Shown here piece after piece: positions 1 to 7,469 of a stretch of 20,255 nt of DNA. The notes under the pieces were generated by a model. It did no database searches, was not told where the DNA came from, and was given only the letters and a program-made list of their open reading frames with translations. Where the stretch lies: assembly GCA_005882155.1 (NCBI GenBank), contig VBCQ01000018.1, positions 1-20,255 of the forward strand. The letters are read 5' to 3'. The stretch is from Betaproteobacteria bacterium. Lineage in GTDB: Bacteria; Pseudomonadota; Gammaproteobacteria; Burkholderiales; Burkholderiaceae_C. Both the position numbers and the translations under genes were made by a program. Numbering within the stretch: the stretch's first letter is position 1; every line of letters begins with the position of its first letter.

Positions 1-528
1 CGGCTGCTCGCCGGCGACGCGATTCGCATCGGCAAGCATCAGTGGACCTGCCACGTCGGCTACGGTCACGCGCCCGAGCACATGTCGCTGCACTGCCCTG
101 ACCTCGGGGTGCTGATCTCGGGCGACATGGTGCTGCCGCGGATTTCGACCAACGTCAGCGTGATCGACATCGAGCCCGAGGCCGACCCGCTGCCGCTGTA
201 CCTCGATTCGCTCGAGCGGATGCGCGCATTGCCGGCCGACACGCTGGTGCTGCCCTCGCACGGCCGGCCGTTTCGTGGCCTGCACACCCGCGTCGACCAG
301 CTGCAAGCACATCACGACGAGCGCTTCGCCGAGCTGATGAGCGCCTGCGCCGAAGCGCCGCAAAGCGCGGCCGATCTGCTCGGCGTGCTGTTCAAGCGCA
401 AGCTCGATTTGCATCAGACGACGTTCGCGATGGGCGAGTCGATCGCCCACCTCAACGCGCTGTGGCTCAAAGGCAAGCTCGTGCGATTGCTCGGCGACGA
501 CGGCGTGTACCGCTTTCGTCCGTCATAG
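1..528 (+). CDS. MBL-fold metallo-hydrolase, 3' end (partial)
   Basis: The gene enters from the left edge in frame 1 and ends with TAG at 526-528, so only the C-terminal 175 codons are visible. The visible part carries late metallo-beta-lactamase motifs: a GYGHAPEH segment near the edge (histidine ligand region), LISGDMVLP with the conserved metal-bridging Asp, and LPSHG with the last His ligand. After this come about 70 helical residues typical of the small winged-helix tail of LACTB2-like or glyoxalase-II-like hydrolases, ending in VYRFRPS. The HxxxxH-D-H motif that would complete the metal site lies outside the window. The substrate cannot be deduced; such proteins hydrolyse thioesters, nucleic acids or lactones. 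It ends 30 bases before a new promoter, so the next genes need not be in its operon. Confidence 0.85.
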   Translation, partial: RLLAGDAIRIGKHQWTCHVGYGHAPEHMSLHCPDLGVLISGDMVLPRISTNVSVIDIEPEADPLPLYLDSLERMRALPADTLVLPSHGRPFRGLHTRVDQLQAHHDERFAELMSACAEAPQSAADLLGVLFKRKLDLHQTTFAMGESIAHLNALWLKGKLVRLLGDDGVYRFRPS

Positions 529-558
529 CGGCGCACCGCCGCCCCCTAGCTTCTGCGA

Positions 559-588
559 TTGACACCCCGACACGCGCCTGTGCATTAT
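559..588 (+). promoter_or_regulatory. sigma70-like promoter of the zinc-ribbon/M48/TIR operon
   Basis: A perfect -35 hexamer TTGACA (559-564) is followed after 18 bases by CATTAT (583-588), which matches four of six positions of the -10 consensus. Transcription would start near 595, leaving a leader of roughly 37 bases before the ATG at 632. It is in the only gap between the hydrolase stop and the next start. No operator-like palindrome is obvious around it. Confidence 0.5.
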
Positions 589-621
589 TCGGCGACTCGG
601 CCGGTGCGCTGGCGTGGACAT

Positions 622-627
622 GGAGGG
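622..627 (+). promoter_or_regulatory. ribosome binding site GGAGGG deciding the start at 632
   Basis: GGAGGG lies 4 bases before ATG 632. It favours this start over the in-frame GTG at 614 and ATG at 620, because 622-627 would then lie inside the coding region and neither upstream codon has such a site. Confidence 0.65.
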
Positions 628-631
628 CTCT

Positions 632-1003
632 ATGTTTTGTTCGAGTTGCGGAACTGAAAACGCAGCGGGAGCCCGGTTCTGCGCCAAGTGCGGAACGGCC
701 CTCGCGACCACCGCGCCGGCACCGGCCGCGCCTGAGCCGATCACCACCGTCAGAACCAGCAGCCCGGCCGCGGTCGCGACGGTGTCGCCGACCGGCAAGC
801 AACCGTGGCTCGCACTGGTGCTGTCGCTCGTCATCATCGGCGTCGGCCAGCTCTACAACAACGACTGGAAGAAGGCGTTGGCGATGTTCGTCGGCGCCAT
901 ACTCGGCATCTACCTGACGGCCGGCATCGCGACGTTCGCGATCTGGATCTGGAGCATGGTCGACGCCTACCGCGTGGCCAGCGGCAGCGGCAAGGTCTGG
1001 TGA
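632..1003 (+). CDS. small zinc-ribbon membrane protein, TM2-like
   Basis: This 123-residue protein begins with a compact zinc ribbon, C3-x2-C6-x10-C17-x2-C20 (MFCSSCG and FCAKCG). A Pro/Ala/Thr-rich linker follows, then two hydrophobic segments joined by a short polar turn containing GVGQLYNNDWKKA. The GxGQLYN turn between two helices resembles TM2-domain-like small membrane proteins, so the ribbon probably faces the cytoplasm. The function is unknown; a zinc-ribbon head on a hairpin membrane anchor suggests a tether or sensor. The start is chosen from the strong ribosome binding site at 622-627. Its TGA overlaps the GTG start of the metallopeptidase gene by 4 bases, which implies translational coupling. 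Confidence 0.8.
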   Translation: MFCSSCGTENAAGARFCAKCGTALATTAPAPAAPEPITTVRTSSPAAVATVSPTGKQPWLALVLSLVIIGVGQLYNNDWKKALAMFVGAILGIYLTAGIATFAIWIWSMVDAYRVASGSGKVW

Positions 1004-1950
1004 ATGCGATGGAGCGAAAGCCGCTCCTTGGTCTGAAACCGCAGACGTACGAGCATCCGCTCGATCGCAAGACACTCGACTCGCTGCAGAAGACCGGCGG
1101 CCTCGAAACGCTGGTGCGCAAGGTCAACGAATGGGGCCTCGAGCGCATGCTGCAAGTGCAGCTGTCGGGCAGCCATCTGAAAGCCACCGAAGACTCGTTC
1201 CCCGAGCTCGCAGGCCTGCTGCGCGAAGCGGCGCACAACATCGACCTGCCGACGCTGCCCGACCTGTATGTCGCAGCACAAGGCGGGCTCAATGCATTCA
1301 CCGCCGGCGTCAAGCGGCCGATCATCGTCATCAGTTCCGAAGCGGTCGACTGCCTCACGCCGGACGAGCTGCTGTTCGTCATCGGCCATGAGGTCGGGCA
1401 CATCAAGAGCGGCCATGTTCTGTACTACCAGATCGCCGAGTACCTGCCGGTCATCGGCGAGATCCTCGGCGGCGTGACGCTCGGGCTCGGCGAGCTCGCC
1501 GGCGCGGGGTTGCAGGTCGCGCTGCTGAACTGGAAGCGCATGAGCGAGTTCAGCGCCGATCGTGCCGGGTTGCTCGCCTGTCAAGACGCCAACCCGGCGC
1601 TGACCGTGATGATGAAAGCGGCCGGCCTGCCGCGCAGCCGCTACGACAGCGCGAACACCGAGGACTTCATCGCGCAGGCGCGCTCGTTCGAGTCGCTCGA
1701 CGCCGACGCGCTGAACTGGATCGCGCGGCGGCTGTCGGTGATGGGGCAGACGCACCCGTGGACGGTGCTGCGCGCACAGCAGATGCTCGCCTGGATCGAC
1801 GACGGCAGCTACGAGCAAGTCCTCTCAGCGAGCCACGAGGGCGCACGTCCGATGCTCGGCTCAGCGTTCTGCGTGAGCTGCGGATTCAAGCTCGGAGCGA
1901 GCGACACCTTTTGCGCGGGCTGTGGCGCGCGGCTGCGCGCGGGATCCTGA
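1000..1950 (+). CDS. M48-family zinc metallopeptidase with C-terminal zinc ribbon
   Basis: The 316-residue product has the gluzincin signature H130-E-V-G-H134, and E183 in MSEFSADRAG as the likely third zinc ligand, as in M48 peptidases. A hydrophobic Gly-rich stretch of about 30 residues lies between them and may associate with the membrane. The C-terminus is a zinc ribbon, C291-x2-C294-x10-C305-x2-C308, with the same spacing as the N-terminal ribbon of the upstream protein. Start: GTG 1000 overlaps the upstream stop (GTGA) and has AAGG at 992-995; ATG 1009 in the same frame is the alternative and lacks a ribosome binding site. There is no signal peptide or N-terminal transmembrane helix, so it is unlike HtpX and likely cytoplasmic. 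It probably cleaves proteins, but the substrate is unknown. Confidence 0.85.
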   Translation: MNAMERKPLLGLKPQTYEHPLDRKTLDSLQKTGGLETLVRKVNEWGLERMLQVQLSGSHLKATEDSFPELAGLLREAAHNIDLPTLPDLYVAAQGGLNAFTAGVKRPIIVISSEAVDCLTPDELLFVIGHEVGHIKSGHVLYYQIAEYLPVIGEILGGVTLGLGELAGAGLQVALLNWKRMSEFSADRAGLLACQDANPALTVMMKAAGLPRSRYDSANTEDFIAQARSFESLDADALNWIARRLSVMGQTHPWTVLRAQQMLAWIDDGSYEQVLSASHEGARPMLGSAFCVSCGFKLGASDTFCAGCGARLRAGS

Positions 1951-1967
1951 AAGGCGGGTCGCACCGC

Positions 1968-3071
1968 ATGCCGCTTCAGGTCAATCTCTTCATCGGGCCC
2001 GGCCCCGACAGCCGTGCGTCGGGTACGGCGTTGAGCAGCGCGCTCGATCGATTGAGCGCCGCTCAGGCCATCAGCTGGAACCGAGTTGTGCCTGCTACCG
2101 AGACCGGATTGAGGCAAGGCTTGGCTGCGCGGCCGTGCGAGCTGCTGTTGCTGGCGGCGAACGTCAATGCATCGGCAGCGTCGTACGTGACCTTGACGCT
2201 CGAGGATTCGCAAGGCGCGCCGCGCTCGCTCAACGCGCAGGCACTGGCTCAGCTGCTGCGCCAAGCGGCGCCGGGTTTGAATGCGGTCGTGCTGCTGCCG
2301 TTCGATACCGACTCTGCGTCGCGCGCTTCGCCGCGCGTGATCGCGGCGTCTCGTGGCGTCGCCGACGCGCTGCTCGGCAAGGGCATCGCGGCCGTGGTCG
2401 CGCTGCCGCTGGCCGAGCAACGGCTCGAGCGCTTCGTCGCGGCGCTGGCGCGCGGCGAGGCCATCGGCGAGGCCGTGGCGCGCGCGAATCTCGATGGCGT
2501 CAGTCCGGCGGCGGTCTGTGTCGGCGACGCTTCACTGCGACTGCTGTCGAACGCGCAACCGGCACTGAACGTCGCGCCACCGGCAAGCGTGCCTGCGCCA
2601 CCGGTGGTCGCGACGATCGACCCCGTCGCATTGGCGTTGCGCGCCAAGCGACAGGCCGCTCGCTTCGACGTTTTTCTGTGCCACAACTCGGCCGACAAGC
2701 CGGCGGTGAAGCTGCTCGGCCAGCGCCTCAAAGACCGAGGCATTCTGCCGTGGCTCGACGAGTGGGAGCTGCCGCCGGGGCAACCCTGGCAACCCTTGCT
2801 CGAAAAGCAAATTCAAAGCATCGCGAGCGCAGCCGTCTTCTTCGGCCCGGCTGGCATCAGCCCGTGGCACCAGCAGGAAATGCGCGGCTTCATCAGCGAG
2901 TTCGTGCAACGCAGCGCGCCGGTCATCCCGGTGCTCCTGGCCGGCGCAAGCGGCGAGCCCGAGGTGCCGCTGTTCATGCGTCAACTGACCTGGGTCGATT
3001 TCCGTCGCACCGACCCCGATCCGTTCGAGCGACTGGTCTGGGGCATCACGCAGCAGCGCGGAGATGAATGA
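1968..3071 (+). CDS. degenerate CHAT-like domain fused to a TIR domain
   Basis: This 367-residue protein has two parts. Residues about 55-195 follow the layout of the caspase-like CHAT fold: strand CELLLLAAN, a TLTLEDSQGAPRSLNAQALAQLL segment, strand NAVVLLPFDT, a GVADALLGKGIAAVVALP helix-strand unit, and FVAALARGEAIGEAVARAN. The positions expected to carry the catalytic His (near N65) and Cys (near F112) are substituted, so protease activity is unlikely. After a Pro/Ala linker, residues 233-360 form a TIR domain: FDVFLCHNSADK, a BB-loop region WLDEWELPPGQPW, and SPW300HQQE304, whose Glu aligns with the NADase glutamate of SARM1-type TIRs. The start is ATG 1968, 17 bases after the M48 stop, with only a distant AAGG. 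The TIR call is firm; the CHAT call is from pattern reading. Confidence 0.8.
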   Translation: MPLQVNLFIGPGPDSRASGTALSSALDRLSAAQAISWNRVVPATETGLRQGLAARPCELLLLAANVNASAASYVTLTLEDSQGAPRSLNAQALAQLLRQAAPGLNAVVLLPFDTDSASRASPRVIAASRGVADALLGKGIAAVVALPLAEQRLERFVAALARGEAIGEAVARANLDGVSPAAVCVGDASLRLLSNAQPALNVAPPASVPAPPVVATIDPVALALRAKRQAARFDVFLCHNSADKPAVKLLGQRLKDRGILPWLDEWELPPGQPWQPLLEKQIQSIASAAVFFGPAGISPWHQQEMRGFISEFVQRSAPVIPVLLAGASGEPEVPLFMRQLTWVDFRRTDPDPFERLVWGITQQRGDE

Positions 3072-3075
3072 TGGC

Positions 3076-3098
3076 TCCCTCTCCCCCTGGGAGAGGGA
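3076..3098. terminator. perfect 10-bp hairpin between convergent genes
   Basis: TCCCTCTCCC (3076-3085) and GGGAGAGGGA (3089-3098) form a perfect stem with a 3-base loop. It starts 5 bases after the TIR gene stop and ends 6 bases before the convergent ygjP stop, so it could end transcripts from both sides. There is no T tract on either side. It could equally be a member of a dispersed GAGAGGG-type intergenic repeat. Confidence 0.45.
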
Positions 3099-3104
3099 AC
3101 AAGC

Positions 3105-3949
3105 TCACTCGAACACCGGCAGCACATCGTCCTTCAGCACGCCGCGCGAGCGCTCGTAGTCGGGCAGCACCGAGCGCACCACGTCCCAGAAGCGCGGGCT
3201 GTGGTTCATCTCGCGCAAATGCGCGAGCTCGTGGGCGACGACGTAGTCGATCGTCGGCATCGCGAAATGAATCAGCCGCCAATTCAAGCGGATCGCGCCG
3301 TCGGCGCTCGCGCTGCCCCAACGCGTTTGCGCCGACGACAGTGACGCTGCAGCCAGCTCTGCACGGCGTCGCGGATCTGTTCCGGCGCGGCGGTGTGCGG
3401 CAGGCTCACGTGAAGCGTGAGCCTGGCGACACCGGGCAAGGTGCTCGCGTCGGCGTCGAGCACTGCGCCGGTGACGCGCGGGTCGAGCAGCACGATGACC
3501 GGCTCGCCGAGAAAAGGAATCGAGGTCCCGTCGCGCCAGTCGACCTTCGCCGATTGCAATCGCTGCTGGCGTTCCTGCTGCTCGCGCAGCTTGCGCAAAA
3601 TCCAGCGGCCCTTCTCGCGCACCGCGGCCTCGATGTCGGCGATAGAGATCCATTTCGGCGCGTTCACGCTCAAGCCTTCGATGCCGACGATGAAGCCGAT
3701 CGTGCGCCGGCGAACGCGCTTCAGCGCATAGGCGACGAGGTGATCGTCGATGCGAATCTCGCGTGTGGCTTGCGGGTGGCGGAACATCGCCGGACTCAAC
3801 ACGCTCGCGATCGAGACGGCGTTGGGTGACGCAGGCGATGGCGCGGCAGGAGGCTGCGCGCAAACCGGCGCCGCAGGCTCGGGTGCCGGCGCCGGCTCGT
3901 CGAACAGCGTGAGCTGCGATGCGTCAGCGGCGGCGTTCTTGCGCGTCAT
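3105..3949 (-). pseudogene. ygjP: YgjP-type zinc metallopeptidase, frame-broken with internal gap
   Basis: The N-terminal part starts at ATG 3949 (MTRKNAAADASQLTLFDEP), 11 bases after the plsC stop. It contains typical YgjP-family sequence (YALKRVRRRTIGF, SVNAPKW, KGRWILRKL) up to AVQSWLQRH at about 3341. The C-terminal part, with SSAQTRWGSAS, LNWRLIHF and the zinc motif HELAHLREMNHSPRFW (HExxH plus a downstream His), lies in another frame from about 3350 down to TGA 3105-3107. Intact relatives have roughly 20-25 more residues (a helix) between WLQR and the TRWGS motif, so the lesion looks like a deletion whose length is not a multiple of three, not a single-base slip. Without the second half there is no metal site. 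A sequencing or assembly error is the main alternative. Confidence 0.75.
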
Positions 3950-3960
3950 GAGCGGCGAGT

Positions 3961-4728
3961 TTACGAGCTGCTCGCGGCAACAGCGTAAGCCTGCGGATCG
4001 AGACGCCGCATCTCGCCTTCGATCCAAGCCTCGACCTCGCGCATCAACTCGTCGGGCTCACGGCCAACCGATGCAATCATCGAACCGATCGACACATCGA
4101 TCACGCCCGGCCGCAGCATGAACGACTTGCGTGGCCAGCAGCGCGCCGAGGCGACCGCGATCGGCAACACCGGCGTGCCGGTCGCGACCGCGAGCCGCGT
4201 GCCGCCGGACTTGTAGATGCCTTGACTGCCGCGCGGCGTGCGCGTGCCTTCGGGAAACATGATGACCCAGTTGCCATGCGCCATGTGCTGGCGGCCCTGC
4301 TCAGCCACGCGAGCCCACGCTTCGGAGCGCTTGCTGCGGTCGATGTGGATCATGTCCAGCCTCGCCATCGCCCAGCCGAAGAACGGAATCAGCAGCAGCT
4401 CGCGCTTGAACACGTAGCACAGCGGGTGCGGCATCAGTCCGGGAAACGCAAACGTCTCCCAGGTCGACTGGTGCTTGGGCAAGAGAATGACCGCGCCGGA
4501 TCGGTCGGCCGCGTTCAGGTTTTCGATGCCGACGATGCGCCAGCGCACGCCGCAGATGACGCGCGCGCCCCAGATGACGAGGCGCAGCCAGTAGGTCGTC
4601 AGCCAATACAGCGGCGTGCCGCGGATGAAGACCGACGCGATGATCGACATCACCGCCCAAGGCACGACGGTGACAGCCATCCAAAACACGAACACGAACG
4701 AGCGGATCGACCAGACGACTTTCTGCAT
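3961..4728 (-). CDS. plsC: 1-acyl-sn-glycerol-3-phosphate acyltransferase
   Basis: The 255-residue inner-membrane enzyme transfers an acyl chain to lysophosphatidic acid, giving phosphatidic acid for phospholipid synthesis. An N-terminal hydrophobic segment (residues 11-34) anchors it. The acyltransferase block I reads KH86QSTWE91, an Hx4E form of the usual Hx4D. Block III is FPEGTR (158-163), followed by KSGGTRLAV and a TPVLPIA motif, all normal for the family. Length is typical. The start is ATG 4728, 6 bases after the gmhB stop, so it is very likely co-transcribed with glyQ-glyS-gmhB. The linkage gmhB-plsC is common in Burkholderiales. Several paralogues may exist per genome, so the symbol is by family. 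Confidence 0.88.
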   Translation of the reverse strand: MQKVVWSIRSFVFVFWMAVTVVPWAVMSIIASVFIRGTPLYWLTTYWLRLVIWGARVICGVRWRIVGIENLNAADRSGAVILLPKHQSTWETFAFPGLMPHPLCYVFKRELLLIPFFGWAMARLDMIHIDRSKRSEAWARVAEQGRQHMAHGNWVIMFPEGTRTPRGSQGIYKSGGTRLAVATGTPVLPIAVASARCWPRKSFMLRPGVIDVSIGSMIASVGREPDELMREVEAWIEGEMRRLDPQAYAVAASSS

Positions 4729-4734
4729 TCGCGA

Positions 4735-5343
4735 TCAACTCAACCGATCGAACCCGGAGTCGGTCTCGCCGCTCGCGCCGCGCAGCTTGCGCTCGTTCTG
4801 AATGATCCAGTCGGCGAATGCACCGAGGTCCGCGTGCACCTGTGTGCCGGGAACGAGCTTGAGCACGGCGGCCAGTTTGGCGGCATCGAGCGTCGCGCCC
4901 TTGCCGGTGCCGACGAGGTGAGTCGGGCAGCCCGCCGCCGCGCCGGCCTGCAGGTCGCGCAGCGAGTCGCCGACCAGCGGCACGTCCTGCAGCTCGACGC
5001 CGTAGCGCTCGCCGATCAGCTGCATCAAGCCAGGCAGCGGCTTGCGGCACTCGCACTGATCCTCCGGCGTGTGCGGGCAAAAGAACACCGCGTCGATGCG
5101 GCCGCCCTGCTTGGCGAGCATCTGATTCATCTTCACGTGCATCGCATTGATCGACGCCATGTCGAACAGCCCGCGCCCGAGGCCCGACTGGTTCGTCGCG
5201 ATCACCGTGTGCCAGCCCGCGTGGTTGAGCCGCGCGATCGCTTCGAGCGAACCCGGCAGCGGCACCCATTCCTCCGGCGACTTCACGTAGTCGTCACGCT
5301 CTTCATTGATCGTGCCGTCGCGGTCGAGGATGATGAGTTTCAT
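4735..5343 (-). CDS. gmhB: D-glycero-beta-D-manno-heptose 1,7-bisphosphate 7-phosphatase
   Basis: This HAD-superfamily phosphatase of 202 residues makes the heptose precursor of the lipopolysaccharide inner core in the cytoplasm. It opens with the catalytic D7-R-D9-GT motif, carries TNQSG (motif II, 50-54), the zinc loop C89-P-H91...C97-E-C99 diagnostic of GmhB, K101, and the metal aspartate in VGDS (D126). The start ATG 5343 (MKLIILDRDGT) matches the family. An in-frame ATG at 5361 overlaps the glyS stop as TGATG and would add six residues (MHSDQA); it has a GGTGA-like site upstream, so coupling to glyS through that codon is possible. The C-terminus is about ten residues longer than the E. 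coli enzyme. Confidence 0.92.
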   Translation of the reverse strand: MKLIILDRDGTINEERDDYVKSPEEWVPLPGSLEAIARLNHAGWHTVIATNQSGLGRGLFDMASINAMHVKMNQMLAKQGGRIDAVFFCPHTPEDQCECRKPLPGLMQLIGERYGVELQDVPLVGDSLRDLQAGAAAGCPTHLVGTGKGATLDAAKLAAVLKLVPGTQVHADLGAFADWIIQNERKLRGASGETDSGFDRLS

Positions 5344-5360
5344 GGCCTGATCACTGTGCA

Positions 5361-7469
5361 TCAAGTCACCAATTTCGACAAATCCGCCACGCGGTTCATC
5401 GCCGCGTGCAGCGTGGCGAGCAGGCCGAGGCGGTTGGCGCGCAGCGCGGGGTCGTCGGCATTGACCATCACGCTGTCGAAGAACGCGTCGACCGGCGCCT
5501 TCAGCGCAGCCAGCGCCTGCAGCGAGGCGCTGTAGTCGCCGCGCTCGAAGGCCGCGTCGGCGCGCGGCTTCACTGCGACCAGCGCTTCGCTCAACGCCGC
5601 TTCGGCTGGCTCGTTGAGCAATGCAGCGTCGACCTTGGCCTCGAAGCCGACGTCCGACTTCTTCAAGATGTTGCCGACGCGCTTGTTCGCCGCGGCGAGC
5701 GATGCGGCTTCGGGCAGCGCGACGAAGGCGCGAACGGCCGCGAGACGCTTGGGGAACTCGCGCCATTGCGCCGGCCGCGCTTCGATCGCGGCCTCGACCT
5801 CCTGCACGCTGTAGCCTGCCTCGCGCAGATAGCCGCTGAGGCGCTCGCGCAGAAAGAACGCGACCTCGGCCTGGGCCTGGCCGTGCGTGGACGGGAAGGC
5901 CTTGAACGCATCGGCGATCAGCTGCTGCGCGTCGAGCGGCAGCTCGCGCTCGATCAACAATCGGATCACGCCGAGAGCGTGACGGCGCAGCGCGAACGGG
6001 TCCTTGTCGCCGGTGGGAACCTGGCCGATGCCGAACAGGCCAGCGAGCGTCTCGAGCTTGTCGGCGAGTGCGACTGCCACACCGGTCGTATTGCGCGGCA
6101 GCTCGTCGCCGGCGAAGCGCGGCTTGTAATGGTCTTCGATTGCGAAGGCGATGTCGTCGGCGAGGCCGTCGTGCTTCGCGTAGTAGCCGCCCATGACGCC
6201 CTGCAGCTCAGGGAACTCTCCCACCATGTCGGTCAGCAGGTCGGCCTTCGCGAGCATCGCGGCTTGGTCGGCGCGCTGCGCGAGCGCATCGTCGCCGAGC
6301 TGCTGCGCAATCGTGCGGGCCAGCGAGCGCACGCGCTCGACGCGCTCGCCCTGCGTGCCGAGCTTGTTGTGATAGACCACCTTCGCGAGACCGGCGACGC
6401 GTGACGCGAGCGGCCTCTTGCGATCCTGATCGAAAAAGAACTTCGCATCGGCCAGGCGCGGCCGCACGACGCGCTCGTTGCCTTCGATGACGCGGCTTGC
6501 ATCAGCCGGGCGGATGTTGCTGACGATGAGAAATTGGTGGGTCAGCTTGCCGGCCGCGTCGAGCAGCGGAAAGTATTTTTGGTTCGCCTTCATCGTGAGG
6601 ATCAGGCATTCGGGCGGCACCTCGAGAAACTCGCGCTCGAAACGGCACAGCAGCACGTTGGGCCGCTCGACGAGCGCGGTCACTTCGTCGAGCAGCGCGT
6701 CGTCATCGATGGGCTTCAAGCCCTGCTTCGCGGCGGCCGCTTGCAACTGACGCACGATCTCGGCACGCCGCTCGTCGAAGCTTGCGATCACCGCGCCGTC
6801 GTCGCGCAGCTGATCGGCGTAGCTGTCAGCATCGCGCAGGTCGATGACCGGCTTCGCGGCTTCGAAGCGATGGCCTTGTGTCGTGCGGCCGGCGCGCAGG
6901 CCGAGCACATCGATAGGCACGACGTCGCCGCCGTGCAGCGCGACGAGGCCGTGCGCGGGGCGCACGAATTTCACGCTGGTCCAGCCGTCGTCCAATTGGT
7001 ACTGCATCACCTTCTGGATCGGCAACTTGGCGATCGCGTCGTCGACCGCTTTCTGCAGGCCTTGGGCGAGCGTCGCGCCTTCGACGGTGCTGTCGACGAA
7101 GAGGGTCTCGGCCTTGCCATCGATCTGGCGCTTCAGCGTCGGCAATACGGTGGCGTCGAGGCCGAGCGCTGCGAGCTTCTTCAGCAACGCCGGCGTCGCT
7201 CGGCCATCGGCGCCGAGGCCGACGCTCGCCGGCATCAGCTTGTGCGACACCGCCTTGTCGGCCGCACGCGCCGCGATATCGCTGACGTGGACCGCGAGCC
7301 GCCGTGGCGATGCGAACGCCGACACGACGCTGTCCGTGCCCGCCAGGCCCTGCACCTCGAGGCCGTCGGCGAGGACGCTGGCAAATGATTCGCCGAGCTT
7401 CTTCAAGGCCTTCGGCGGCAACTCTTCGACGAACAGCTCGACCAGCAGATTTTTTTTGACGACGCTCAT
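5361..7469 (-). CDS. glyS: glycyl-tRNA synthetase beta subunit
   Basis: The 702-residue beta chain of the bacterial alpha2beta2 glycyl-tRNA synthetase binds tRNA-Gly. It begins with the family signature LLVELFVEELPPKAL and keeps KFVRPAHGLVAL, MKANQKYFPL, VVRPRLADAKFFFDQDRK, KDPFALRRHALGV, LAAANKRVGNIL and the C-terminal anticodon-binding-like end NRLGLLATLHAAMNRVADLSKL. Collinear with the E. coli protein and slightly longer, with no gap. ATG 7469 overlaps the glyQ stop (TGATG), and GAAGAAGG lies upstream as ribosome binding site; an earlier in-frame start inside glyQ is not needed. It forms an operon with glyQ and is tightly followed by gmhB. Confidence 0.96.
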   Translation of the reverse strand: MSVVKKNLLVELFVEELPPKALKKLGESFASVLADGLEVQGLAGTDSVVSAFASPRRLAVHVSDIAARAADKAVSHKLMPASVGLGADGRATPALLKKLAALGLDATVLPTLKRQIDGKAETLFVDSTVEGATLAQGLQKAVDDAIAKLPIQKVMQYQLDDGWTSVKFVRPAHGLVALHGGDVVPIDVLGLRAGRTTQGHRFEAAKPVIDLRDADSYADQLRDDGAVIASFDERRAEIVRQLQAAAAKQGLKPIDDDALLDEVTALVERPNVLLCRFEREFLEVPPECLILTMKANQKYFPLLDAAGKLTHQFLIVSNIRPADASRVIEGNERVVRPRLADAKFFFDQDRKRPLASRVAGLAKVVYHNKLGTQGERVERVRSLARTIAQQLGDDALAQRADQAAMLAKADLLTDMVGEFPELQGVMGGYYAKHDGLADDIAFAIEDHYKPRFAGDELPRNTTGVAVALADKLETLAGLFGIGQVPTGDKDPFALRRHALGVIRLLIERELPLDAQQLIADAFKAFPSTHGQAQAEVAFFLRERLSGYLREAGYSVQEVEAAIEARPAQWREFPKRLAAVRAFVALPEAASLAAANKRVGNILKKSDVGFEAKVDAALLNEPAEAALSEALVAVKPRADAAFERGDYSASLQALAALKAPVDAFFDSVMVNADDPALRANRLGLLATLHAAMNRVADLSKLVT

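Noticed and set aside
1922..3067. Second + strand frame of about 380 codons over the CHAT-TIR gene
   Set aside because: The translation is Arg/Ala-rich and has no domain; the other frame encodes a clear TIR domain.
3284..4027. Start of ygjP at the upstream ATG 4027
   Set aside because: It would place 26 codons inside plsC. MTRKNAAAD at 3949, just after the plsC stop, fits operon spacing and the family better.
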